Positions 1 to 7,130 are shown, counted from the first letter of the stretch. The stretch: DNA of 7,891 nt from Thermoplasmata archaeon (GCA_021797295.1 JAKAAA010000051.1:1-7891); one strand, 5' to 3'. Notes: generated by a model not told the origin, from the letters alone. Program-made: numbers and translations.

Positions 1-1
1 A

Positions 2-316
2 AAATTCGGCATTACCAATTATGATATTATCAGGATAATAAAGATATGGGCAGCAGCAATAATTATGTTTCTTACTGTTTTTATTATTCAAGGCTACATT
101 CCATACAGCATGTTGAATATATTCATACTTATATTCGCCGGCTTTCTTGTATACCTTCTTGAAATAAAAATATTCAAATTGATAAGCATGGATGAAATGA
201 ATTATGCCATCTCTGTTGTGCCGGATAAATTCGGTTTTATCAAATATATTATGAAAAATCTGGCATTTCAACATAGCGAAAAGAAGGGTGACAGGCTTTT
301 CAGAGTTTTCAAGTAA
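2..316 (+). CDS. Flippase-like membrane protein, C-terminal part (5' end outside window)
   Basis: The reading frame is open from base 2 to a TAA at 314-316, giving 104 residues with no natural start, so the gene begins upstream of the window. An internal ATG at 65 is not the start, because coding continues before it. The protein has two hydrophobic segments (roughly residues 17-33 and 38-58 of the visible part) followed by a charged cytosolic tail of about 45 residues. This order, two last helices, an 'IKIFKLIS-DE' stretch, then a short tail with a 'VVPDKFGFIKYI' element, resembles the C-terminus of Wzx/MATE-type polysaccharide flippases of archaea. If correct, the protein moves polyprenyl-linked glycans to the outer face, which suits the glycosyltransferase neighbours. 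The fragment is short and low in complexity, so another polytopic membrane protein cannot be excluded. Confidence 0.6.
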   Translation, partial: KFGITNYDIIRIIKIWAAAIIMFLTVFIIQGYIPYSMLNIFILIFAGFLVYLLEIKIFKLISMDEMNYAISVVPDKFGFIKYIMKNLAFQHSEKKGDRLFRVFK

Positions 317-507
317 TGGTACAATTCCGGTTGATTACTTAATCGAAAAGCATTGAAGATTACTGATACATGTATACAACTTTCCCTCAAATCCTCCTGT
401 TTCTAGGTACTTGCATTTCATTCAGTTAACCATACTTTCTCTTTAAATTCCCCTATAATGGTTGTTATTCATTCCCGTATTCTCATACAAATACCGGTCA
501 TGCTCTA

Positions 508-534
508 TTTTTATTTCTTTTCAAGCTCCTTTTT
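508..534 (+). terminator. Possible U-rich archaeal terminator
   Basis: The + strand carries three T-runs here (508-512, 518-521 and 530-534). Archaeal RNA polymerase stops at such U-rich stretches without needing a hairpin. The site is about 190 nt after the stop of the upstream flippase-like gene, so it would give a long 3' tail. An earlier stop is possible. This is assigned from base composition and position only. Confidence 0.25.
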
Positions 535-591
535 GATTACCTATGCTATTATCTCCTCTATATTCCATATGTTTAAATTGTCATATAATAC

Positions 592-604
592 TTCACACTG
601 TGAA
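592..604. repeat. 13-bp perfect dyad next to a stop codon
   Basis: TTCACA and TGTGAA flank a single C, three bases from the stop codon (607-609) of the minus-strand DUF2079 gene. As RNA it would form only a 4-bp stem with a 5-nt loop, and no T-run follows on the minus strand, so a classical terminator is unlikely. It might be a protein-binding half-site pair or chance. Confidence 0.3.
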
Positions 605-606
605 TG

Positions 607-2247
607 CTACAGTATGCAGGTCTTCTGGGTAAATATAATATTACTGCCTGAATTTAATTCTACGCTCACACTGGTTATGTATTTTGTAATGGACAAATGA
701 CCATATCCATTATCTGAAATTATGTTATACGTTCCATTGCTGCTTATAAGCGTAATGTTCACATTTGAATTCACGGAGTAATTGCCCGGTGGCATGAAAT
801 CAATAATTGAGTTATTTTCTGCAGTGTATGTGTAAGGTATGAATTTATCAGGTTTCCCTGTATAGCCTTTTTCCAGTAGGATCATCCCACTTTCCTCATA
901 TAATATGCCATAATTCCCTGAACTTAACTTTTCATTGACGAGCCCCAGTGTATCTGTATATGCACCGGGGTCTAATTCTACATTATAAAACCAGACAGAG
1001 TATGGGTCTGTTATTACATACTCTGGAGAGCCATTATAGCCACTCCACGGTAGTATGTAATTATAGGATTGCACCAGCTGGGGCATATTATTCTGTATAG
1101 CTACAGATGAGCCTTTAGGAATTTTCATTATCATGGAATTTAATTCCCTATCCTCTACATTATATGTTATAGAAGAATAGGCATCATAATTCCCCATTGA
1201 AATATTATTCGCATAAGGAATTCCAGAATTATTGTCTGTTAATAAATTTCCGTAGGGGGTGAATAGAAGCCACGTTATTACTGTAATTGCAATAACAACA
1301 GGCATGATATGCTTTATCTGAAGCTTTATTTTGCCCGATGTAATTCTCTTGAGTCCATAAATAAACGCGATAAACATTCCGGAGGCTATTAAGGCAGGGT
1401 ACTGGTATAATACTGGCTGGAAATAGGGGGTATAGTTGTGTGCAAATACAAGGCCTATATATGGAATTATTAGTATTGCCTCCGGCACAATAAAGGATAT
1501 TAATCCAAGTGGGATTCCGGCAAGCACGAAATATAAAACCTTCCTATCCAGAGATGAATACAAAACTCCCGGGTCAGTGTAAAGTGAATGGAAATTAATG
1601 AACCCTGTTATGTATGATGGGTCTTTTATAATAACAATGGCAAGCACAGAGATTATTGGAATTATTACGGCGTATAAATAGCATTTCGGAACCTTTATCC
1701 GCTTAACTATGAGTACAATAATGAGAAAAATCAGTATAACCGGGGCAAGCAAATCTGTTATTCCCGCTAGATACATGAAGATAAGAGAACTTTTATATTT
1801 GCCATATAAAAGTAAGGCAAAACCAATCAGGAATAATGTTGGGAACAGTGCCATGAAATGGAAATCAAACCACTGTACCCCTGACAATGGAAAATAAAGA
1901 AGCCATAACAGGGATATAATTATTGAATATTTTCTGTTTTCAATTATTTTCCTGGATATGAAGTATAATGGTATGCTTCCTGCACATATAAAAGAGTCCT
2001 GAAAGACCATCAGGCCTATCTGTGATGGGAAAAAGTGATAGATCGGGAACATTAAAAAGTATATCAATTTGTTATAAGCAATAGGACTTGTCAGGGCATT
2101 CTTGATAAGATCAGAAGAAACCCCCAAATCATAGACACCATCATTAAAGCTGATGTATTTCCTATAAGAAAGAACAGAGGAAGCAATAGAAAATAGTGCT
2201 GTAAAAATAGTAACTATTGCAAGGTCCCGCTCGGTCTTTCTATCCAT
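607..2247 (-). CDS. DUF2079 membrane protein, GT-C-like (paralogue 1, short first loop)
   Basis: This is a 546-residue polytopic membrane protein with about ten hydrophobic segments up to residue 330 and a large C-terminal region likely outside the cell. Marks of the DUF2079 family (related to the GT-C glycosyltransferase superfamily) are the acidic loop 'FNDGVYDLG' after the first helix (D36, D40), 'FPIYHFFPS' at 67-75, 'DFHFMALFP' at 128-136, 'YQYPALIASG' at 281-290, and a distal 'IPKGSSVAIQNNMPQL' at 376-391 leading into 'GILYEESGMILLEKG' at 447-461. GT-C enzymes use polyprenyl-phosphate sugars on the outer face, but the reaction here is unknown. Compared with the second paralogue at 5371-7107, the first extracellular loop is about 12 residues shorter and lacks the His usual in that loop. 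Residues 463-546 form an extra beta-rich tail with four N-glycosylation sequons (N478, N489, N497, N504). The ATG at 2247 is preferred: the next in-frame stop lies only 11 codons upstream, and a TATA-like box is about 23 nt upstream. The gene follows the GT4 gene by 20 nt on the same strand and is probably co-transcribed with it, perhaps with its own promoter too. Confidence 0.85.
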   Translation of the reverse strand: MDRKTERDLAIVTIFTALFSIASSVLSYRKYISFNDGVYDLGVSSDLIKNALTSPIAYNKLIYFLMFPIYHFFPSQIGLMVFQDSFICAGSIPLYFISRKIIENRKYSIIISLLWLLYFPLSGVQWFDFHFMALFPTLFLIGFALLLYGKYKSSLIFMYLAGITDLLAPVILIFLIIVLIVKRIKVPKCYLYAVIIPIISVLAIVIIKDPSYITGFINFHSLYTDPGVLYSSLDRKVLYFVLAGIPLGLISFIVPEAILIIPYIGLVFAHNYTPYFQPVLYQYPALIASGMFIAFIYGLKRITSGKIKLQIKHIMPVVIAITVITWLLFTPYGNLLTDNNSGIPYANNISMGNYDAYSSITYNVEDRELNSMIMKIPKGSSVAIQNNMPQLVQSYNYILPWSGYNGSPEYVITDPYSVWFYNVELDPGAYTDTLGLVNEKLSSGNYGILYEESGMILLEKGYTGKPDKFIPYTYTAENNSIIDFMPPGNYSVNSNVNITLISSNGTYNIISDNGYGHLSITKYITSVSVELNSGSNIIFTQKTCIL

Positions 2248-2264
2248 GGCCGTACATGGCAGGG

Positions 2265-2275
2265 ATATTAATATG
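2265..2275 (-). promoter_or_regulatory. TATA-like box for the first DUF2079 gene
   Basis: On the minus strand this reads CATATTAATAT, centred about 23 nt before the ATG at 2247. That spacing fits leaderless or near-leaderless transcription. The box overlaps the stop codon of the upstream GT4 gene, so it would be an internal promoter in a two-gene unit. There is no ribosome binding site in front of the ATG. Confidence 0.4.
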
Positions 2276-3326
2276 TTTTATTATCCGCTGAACCTTGTAC
2301 TATGCCATTATAATAATTTACCAACTCCTGCCTGATAGTAGCTGCACTGTATTTTCTTGAGATATCATACCCATTTTCAATTAATGATGCTTTATTTTCC
2401 AACGCATTTTTTACAGCCTTTATATTCTCCTGAATATCTGTGGGGTCCACCAGAACAGCGGCATCTGAGGATACCTCCCTTATAATGTCTATACTTGAAG
2501 AAACAACAGGCAAACCTGTTTTGAAGGCTTCGACGACAGGATATCCGAAACCCTCCAAAAGTGTAGGAAAATATAGCATGTCACAGGCATTGTATATTTC
2601 ATTTATAGTGGTTTCGTCAACGTTATTGAAAGTTATGGAATTACCCACTGGTGGGCCTACCCGTACAAGCAAATAATTATTCCCTAGTTTTTCAATGACC
2701 TTTTTAACCATCCCGAGGTTCTTTCTTGGCTGCGCAGAAGAAACCGAGAGAATAAGTATTTTATCCAGCGGGAGCCCCAGTTTTTTTCTTACTTCCTCTT
2801 TATTTTCTAAATGGTAAAAATAATCTGGAACATGAGGGTTAATAACTTTAATTTTCCTCCCATCTATATTGAATGTTTCCATAATCTGTGACTTCACCAC
2901 ATTTGAAACTGTAATAATATTTTCATATTCCATATACACTTTGAGATATTGATTCATATATCTTTTTTTTATTGCTTCCATTACAGAATTTGGTTTAATA
3001 TCCTTCTGTGATGCCATAACATCATGCACGGTAACAACCATGTGCCTCGCATTGAATACCGGTTTCATTGTCTGGGATGTAATATGGACTATTCCCTGAA
3101 TAGAGTTTACCTCGTTTATGATTCTACGGTATACAATTCCCGAAAGAAAATAATTTAAGGCAGGGTATCCTGTCCCCATCACAGGGTTTTTGTATCTCTC
3201 ATCCATATATTTTTTATTAAATATTATCTGTAATATGCTGCTTTCAGGCTTCATGAGATTATATATATCATATGCATATTTTCCCACTCCGGTTATGGTT
3301 GAATCAACTGTAATATATGAAATCAC
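2268..3326 (-). CDS. GT4-family glycosyltransferase (GT-B fold)
   Basis: This 352-residue soluble enzyme of family GT4 transfers a sugar from a nucleotide-sugar donor to a growing glycan or lipid carrier on the cytosolic side. The N-terminal Rossmann half has the acceptor-side glycine loop 'TITGVGKYA' (10-18), 'VVTVHDV' (97-103, His101) and 'IITVSNVVKSQI' (137-148). The C-terminal half has 'SVSSAQPRKN' (194-203), whose Arg201-Lys202 pair contacts the donor phosphates in this family, and the E-x7-E signature in 'LLEGFGYPVVEAFKTGLPVVSS' form (Glu258 and Glu266). The layout resembles mannosyltransferases of the MtfB type, but the sugar cannot be read from sequence. Length is normal for the family and no transmembrane helix is seen. 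The start is GTG at 3324-3326: no ATG lies between it and the upstream in-frame stop, and the next internal Met (residue 25) would remove the glycine loop. The gene sits 20 nt ahead of the DUF2079 gene, pointing to a joint pathway. Confidence 0.9.
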   Translation of the reverse strand: MISYITVDSTITGVGKYAYDIYNLMKPESSILQIIFNKKYMDERYKNPVMGTGYPALNYFLSGIVYRRIINEVNSIQGIVHITSQTMKPVFNARHMVVTVHDVMASQKDIKPNSVMEAIKKRYMNQYLKVYMEYENIITVSNVVKSQIMETFNIDGRKIKVINPHVPDYFYHLENKEEVRKKLGLPLDKILILSVSSAQPRKNLGMVKKVIEKLGNNYLLVRVGPPVGNSITFNNVDETTINEIYNACDMLYFPTLLEGFGYPVVEAFKTGLPVVSSSIDIIREVSSDAAVLVDPTDIQENIKAVKNALENKASLIENGYDISRKYSAATIRQELVNYYNGIVQGSADNKTY

Positions 3327-3435
3327 GTAAGTATATTTAAAAGTTTGATAAAAATTTGATTATTCATTTCCGTATAAATAATAAACATGAAGGTGCGAAT
3401 ATATATATAGATACTTTTAATTGAGAAGAAATAGT
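3327..3435. promoter_or_regulatory. Divergent promoter region
   Basis: This 109-bp A+T-rich stretch drives the GT4 gene leftward and the fusion glycosyltransferase rightward. On the minus strand the best leaderless candidate is the ATTTTTAT-like stretch at about 3349-3356, centred about 27 nt before the GTG. A better-looking TTTAAATATA at 3333-3342 is only about 11 nt away and would start RNA inside the gene. On the + strand a strong TATATATATA lies at 3400-3409. A further TATAAATA on the + strand at 3373-3380 could be a second, upstream box. Confidence 0.55.
3395..3409 (+). promoter_or_regulatory. BRE/TATA box of the fusion glycosyltransferase gene
   Basis: A purine-rich GCGAA (3395-3399), possibly the TFB recognition element, lies directly before TATATATATA (3400-3409). 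The TATA centre is about 31 nt from the ATG at 3436 but only about 16 nt from the TTG at 3421. Because archaeal transcription starts about 25 nt after the box, RNA would begin near 3430, leaving the TTG out of the transcript. This decides for the ATG and a leader of only a few bases. Confidence 0.6.
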
Positions 3436-5322
3436 ATGAGGGCTGCAATAATAGGTTCATCTAACCTTGGTTTAAATGGGATTGCGGAAAGGAATGTAAT
3501 TCAGATGGCAGAGTCATTGAGCACTCAGGGATATGAAGTAACCATATTTACCCCTCCAGATTATTATGATGATTATATTTCTAATGGAAAATTCAGAGTC
3601 AATGAAAGTATATTCAGAATGGATATATTCGCAAGAAGGACATTTATTCATCTAACTAAAGGAATATCAGTAGGTCTTATAGGTTTATTTTCATTTGACC
3701 TTTTTTATAAGGAACTAATGGATTATGATCTATATTACTTTACAAGCCCTAACATACTTTTTGAAAGAATGTCAAAGTATTTTTACAAAAATCACAAACA
3801 CCCGATAATAATACTGGGAAACCAGGGAACGTACTTTGAATATTTAAACAGGAAATTCATGGAAAAACCTGTTATTAATTTACTGAACAGTTTTATTTTT
3901 CATTATCTGAATAGGATAGATCTTAAAATCCAGGTACAGAATAATTTTCAGAGGCAGTTTTACAGAAATCTCGGTGTGCCAAATAGGATCTTGATTGATA
4001 TGCCCATGTACAGCCTGGATTACAGTAGATTCTATACAGATACGGGGAAGAAGTACAGTGTGATTTATAATTACGGTGCGCCATCATTTAGATGGAATAG
4101 GATCATAACAAGGACCGTAAAGGCATTTGATGACCTGACATTCATATTTATTTCTTATGGGAAAAAAACAGGGAAATATTTAAAAAAATTATCAAAAGTC
4201 CACAATGTGAAACTTTTCGAAAACCCGGATGAGGATTTGAAATATAGCCTTCTGGCTTCCTCGGATGTTATGATAAATCTTTCAAAATATGAACCATTGA
4301 ATGCGTCATATTTAGAGGCACCATTATCTGGGCTTCCTCTGCTTACTACAAATATTTACTCTGTACCAGAACTTCCCTGGGGCATTTCACAGAATATCAA
4401 AATGGTAGGAAAAGCAAATCCAGAGGTTATGAATAATTTTATTGAAAAATATAGGGACATGAAGGAGAAGAATCCTGTTTCTTATGCTTTCCTGAAGGAG
4501 GATATAAGAAGAAAGAGCTTCAATCACTTTAGCATGGATGCAAATCAAGCTATATTAAAGCTTTTTGATACCCCATCTTCAAGGGAAAAGATCAGCATAG
4601 TGACTGCATCCCTCAATGAAGCTGGAAATATTAGGCTCTGGCTTGATCAGATATACAGAACAGTAGAACTGAACTCCATTGACAGCATAGATGAAATTGT
4701 AATAGTCGATGATGGCAGCAAGGATGGCACAGTAGAAATCATAGAGGAATACAGGGAAGTTAATAAGAAAATTAGCATTAATCTGTTAAAGCGCAATAAG
4801 AAGATGGGCACACTGGATGCACAGATAGCCGGAGCCAGGATAGCTAAAAACCCGTATATTTTGGTAATGGACTGTGATCTTCAGCATCCTGTGGAATACA
4901 TAAAGGACTTTGTGGAGAAATTTAATGAAGGTTATTCCGTAGTTATAGGCTCAAGATATATTGTGGGTTCAAAGAACAATTGGGAATATAAGAGAGAAAT
5001 AATAAGCAGGGTTGCAACAGCTATAGCCCATGCAATGTTTCCATTTACATTGAGTATCAAGGATCCGCTGTCAGGTTATTTTATGTGCCGTAGGGACATG
5101 CTTGCATCACTGAAACCATACAGATCAATGTATAAACCCCTCTTATATCTTCTGATATTCAATAATAAAAAGAAGGATGTAAGGGAAATACCAATAGAAA
5201 TGAGGAGCAGGCCATCCGGAGAATCTAAGATTGTTAATAATTATCCGAAAACCGTTGCAATGTACTCACGGGAAATTCTGATATATTATACAGAATATAA
5301 CAAGGCAAGATGGAAAATATAA
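3436..5322 (+). CDS. Bifunctional glycosyltransferase: GT4-like domain fused to DPM1-like GT2 domain
   Basis: This protein of 628 residues from ATG 3436 (633 if the TTG at 3421 were used) joins two glycosyltransferase folds. Residue numbers here count from the ATG. Residues 1-380 look like a divergent GT-B domain: a glycine/ERN loop 'GLNGIAERN' near 12-20, 'GHEV-type' strand 'GYEVTIFTPP' at 32-41, and in the donor half 'SKYEPLNASYLEAPLSGLP' with the E-x7-E pair at Glu286 and Glu294. Residues 385-628 form a GT-A domain of family GT2: 'IVTASLNEAGN' (388-398), 'VDDGSKDGT' (424-432), the metal-binding DxD as 'MDCDLQHP' (478-485), 'GSRYIVGS' (505-512), 'DPLSGYFMCRRDM' (543-555) and 'RPSGESKI' (592-599). 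The last three motifs are typical of dolichyl-phosphate mannose/glucose synthases (DPM1, GtrB), which make polyprenyl-phosphate sugars. No transmembrane helix follows the GT2 domain. Both active sites look intact. The substrates of either half are unknown. It is a single-gene unit flanked by convergent and divergent neighbours. Confidence 0.88.
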   Translation: MRAAIIGSSNLGLNGIAERNVIQMAESLSTQGYEVTIFTPPDYYDDYISNGKFRVNESIFRMDIFARRTFIHLTKGISVGLIGLFSFDLFYKELMDYDLYYFTSPNILFERMSKYFYKNHKHPIIILGNQGTYFEYLNRKFMEKPVINLLNSFIFHYLNRIDLKIQVQNNFQRQFYRNLGVPNRILIDMPMYSLDYSRFYTDTGKKYSVIYNYGAPSFRWNRIITRTVKAFDDLTFIFISYGKKTGKYLKKLSKVHNVKLFENPDEDLKYSLLASSDVMINLSKYEPLNASYLEAPLSGLPLLTTNIYSVPELPWGISQNIKMVGKANPEVMNNFIEKYRDMKEKNPVSYAFLKEDIRRKSFNHFSMDANQAILKLFDTPSSREKISIVTASLNEAGNIRLWLDQIYRTVELNSIDSIDEIVIVDDGSKDGTVEIIEEYREVNKKISINLLKRNKKMGTLDAQIAGARIAKNPYILVMDCDLQHPVEYIKDFVEKFNEGYSVVIGSRYIVGSKNNWEYKREIISRVATAIAHAMFPFTLSIKDPLSGYFMCRRDMLASLKPYRSMYKPLLYLLIFNNKKKDVREIPIEMRSRPSGESKIVNNYPKTVAMYSREILIYYTEYNKARWKI

Positions 5323-5370
5323 CTATAATATATATACCATTCATTCCTATTTTATAAGCCACTCACCAAT
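5323..5370. other. Short convergent gap
   Basis: These 48 bp separate the stop of the fusion gene (+) from the stop of the second DUF2079 gene (minus). It contains an alternating A/T stretch at 5324-5336, but no reading frame or clear promoter target. Confidence 0.6.
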
Positions 5371-5397
5371 TTAACTAAACCTTTTTACTTTAGTGAG
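5362..5397 (+). terminator. Possible terminator with inverted repeat between convergent genes
   Basis: ACTAAA (5374-5379) pairs with TTTAGT (5389-5394) around a loop that contains TTTTT (5382-5386). CTCAC (5362-5366) can also pair with GTGAG (5393-5397). On the + strand this lies 40-75 nt after the stop of the fusion gene, where the T-run could end its transcript. The repeat overlaps the last codons of the minus-strand DUF2079 gene, so coding constraint may explain part of it. Confidence 0.3.
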
Positions 5398-7107
5398 AGA
5401 TATAAAAATACTCATATTGGATTCTGGTTTGCTAACTTGTTGCTGTTCCATTTTAACATTCTCCAGTACAACTATATTTCCTGGACTATACCTATCAATA
5501 ATATTGAACGTTCCATTTTTCAATGTACTGTTAACTATATACTGTAATGACTGGTTTCCTCCGATCCTGGCCCATAATGAATTATTTTCTATTACGATAT
5601 ACTGAAATTCTGATAAATTCTTGGAATACCCTTGTGAATATGGACTAGCATAAATATGTAAATGATTGCTGAAGTAGGGCATCAGAGTATTTTCAGTTAG
5701 TATATATGAACTCTGTGGAATGCTTCCAGATAGCCTTGTGAGGTATGCAGGGGTACCAGAGATGTGTTCTTTAAAAATATCATTTATAACACTGCCATGT
5801 GGGGATTGCTGTACCTGGGGAGGTGATAGCAACCCGAAAGGCATCATTACAATTACCACAGTTATGAGAATTATCACACATACCTGTATGATATTTTTTT
5901 CTCCAGATTTTCCAGCAAAATTTATTCTTACTCTCCCCTTTATTTTTTCATCAAAATGTTTTTTTGAATAGTCATATAGTCTGGTGATATTATAGAAACC
6001 TACTATGGCAGATATATAAAGTGCTCCTACAATCATTGCAGAATACTGGTATCCTATCTGATAGTAGGCACCATAGGAGGATGGCATGGCATACATGACA
6101 TAAGGAATATCCATGATCAAGGATAAGGGCGAAAATAGGGGTATGTATCCAAGGCTCTTGAACATAAAGTTAAGATAAAATATTTTCATGCCACTGTTTG
6201 TTCCAATTATGCCCCAAAATTCCCCAGGTTTTGTAAAGACCAGAGATATAAGGGCCAGTGGGGAACTCACGGGAGTTCCGGATTCTCCTGTAGAGGGTAT
6301 AAGCGAATATGATGATACCCCTGCAATATGGAGCTTGATTATTCCAGCAATTATAAGGTATCCATATAGCAATGCAATGATGACCACCATAATTGCAAAA
6401 TCCCTGACGCCAGCAGTTCTGGAGCCACTGGATAACCATGTTTTTATTTTCTTTCCATTCTCTGTATGGAGATAAAAAAATTCATAAACGAGAAGTACAG
6501 CAATTATATAGACAAAATTTGCATGCAATGATATAACAAACAGGATGGAGATTATCTGCAATGCTCTTCTCTCCGTCAAGAATGAATAAAAAGCCAGTAG
6601 GAAGAAAAACGGGAGGAATGCCATATTATGAAATGGAAATGACACAAGACTCTGAACGTATGGGGACATCTCATAAGAAACTAAAAAGATCAGGGATATC
6701 ATGAATAGTATTTTGCTGGAATTAACACGGCTTTTCAGTATTGTATTAGATATAAGATAAACAATATAACCGGCAAGTCCTATGAATATGTCCTCAAAAA
6801 TCATCAACGTTATCGGGGAGGGAAATAAATAATACAGTGGAACCTGAATGAACTTAAAAATAATAAAATGCTGCACAAGTAAATTTTCATTGAGGAGGGG
6901 CGTATAAAAACTCCCTGTATGTATAAATGCCCACAGCTCCTGAGCATTAATGCCGAGATCATATGCTGAGGTACCCACTGAATAGTATTGTATTACCGAG
7001 AAAATAGAAAAGATTACAGCGAAAATTACAGATATTAAAAATGCGATTGCTGTGTATTTATCTACCTTTATGTAATGATTTAATCTGTCAATCCACCGTT
7101 TCTCCAT
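5371..7107 (-). CDS. DUF2079 membrane protein, GT-C-like (paralogue 2, canonical first loop)
   Basis: This is a 578-residue polytopic membrane protein with about ten or eleven hydrophobic segments and a C-terminal extracellular region from about residue 426. DUF2079 marks are 'SAYDLGINAQELW' (47-59, Asp50 as the likely first-loop acidic residue), 'QHFIIFKFIQVPLYYLFPSP' (79-98, His80), 'FPFHNMAFLP' (157-166), 'YQYSAMIVGALYISAIVGF' (353-371) and 'NTLMPYFSNHLHIY' (473-486). The family is related to GT-C glycosyltransferases, which take sugars from polyprenyl phosphates on the outer face; donor and acceptor here are unknown. The C-terminal region carries sequons at N497, N508, N518, N526 and N531, five in 37 residues, and another at N564, consistent with an exposed, perhaps N-glycosylated domain. 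The ATG at 7107 is supported by a TTAAATAT box about 28 nt upstream. It is a distant paralogue of the protein at 607-2247, with a longer first loop. The 52-nt gap to the GT2 gene upstream holds a promoter, so separate transcription is likely. Confidence 0.87.
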   Translation of the reverse strand: MEKRWIDRLNHYIKVDKYTAIAFLISVIFAVIFSIFSVIQYYSVGTSAYDLGINAQELWAFIHTGSFYTPLLNENLLVQHFIIFKFIQVPLYYLFPSPITLMIFEDIFIGLAGYIVYLISNTILKSRVNSSKILFMISLIFLVSYEMSPYVQSLVSFPFHNMAFLPFFFLLAFYSFLTERRALQIISILFVISLHANFVYIIAVLLVYEFFYLHTENGKKIKTWLSSGSRTAGVRDFAIMVVIIALLYGYLIIAGIIKLHIAGVSSYSLIPSTGESGTPVSSPLALISLVFTKPGEFWGIIGTNSGMKIFYLNFMFKSLGYIPLFSPLSLIMDIPYVMYAMPSSYGAYYQIGYQYSAMIVGALYISAIVGFYNITRLYDYSKKHFDEKIKGRVRINFAGKSGEKNIIQVCVIILITVVIVMMPFGLLSPPQVQQSPHGSVINDIFKEHISGTPAYLTRLSGSIPQSSYILTENTLMPYFSNHLHIYASPYSQGYSKNLSEFQYIVIENNSLWARIGGNQSLQYIVNSTLKNGTFNIIDRYSPGNIVVLENVKMEQQQVSKPESNMSIFISLTKVKRFS

Positions 7108-7130
7108 TATTAGCTCTTAATAAAATTTCT

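Larger units (their letters stand above)
317..606. other. Non-coding convergent gap
   Basis: This 290-bp gap lies between the end of the flippase-like gene on the + strand and the end of the DUF2079 gene on the minus strand. I see no convincing gene. A + strand frame opening at 458 is T-rich and hydrophobic, but it runs into the antisense of the DUF2079 gene and is treated as spurious. The gap holds three small palindromes: GATTA-CT-TAATC at 333-344, ATACATGTAT at 366-375 and TTCACA-C-TGTGAA at 592-604. It also has T-runs on the + strand near 508-534. Confidence 0.7.

Noticed and set aside
458..700. An 80-codon hydrophobic + strand frame in the convergent gap
   Set aside because: It overlaps the antisense of the DUF2079 C-terminus, has T-rich low-complexity content, and shows no recognisable domain or well placed TATA box.
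1393..3175. The same 10-base string AAGGCAGGGT at about 1391 and 3157
   Set aside because: Both copies encode a chance Tyr-Pro-Ala-Leu in unrelated proteins; there is no extended repeat around them.
5324..5336. TATAATATATATA as a promoter
   Set aside because: It lies between two convergent gene ends and no reading frame follows at the right distance on either strand.
6170..6475. Overlapping frames of 89 and 95 codons on both strands inside the second DUF2079 gene
   Set aside because: They are shadows of a gene whose family motifs run through this whole stretch; their composition (Trp- and Cys-rich, Pro-rich) is not that of a real protein.
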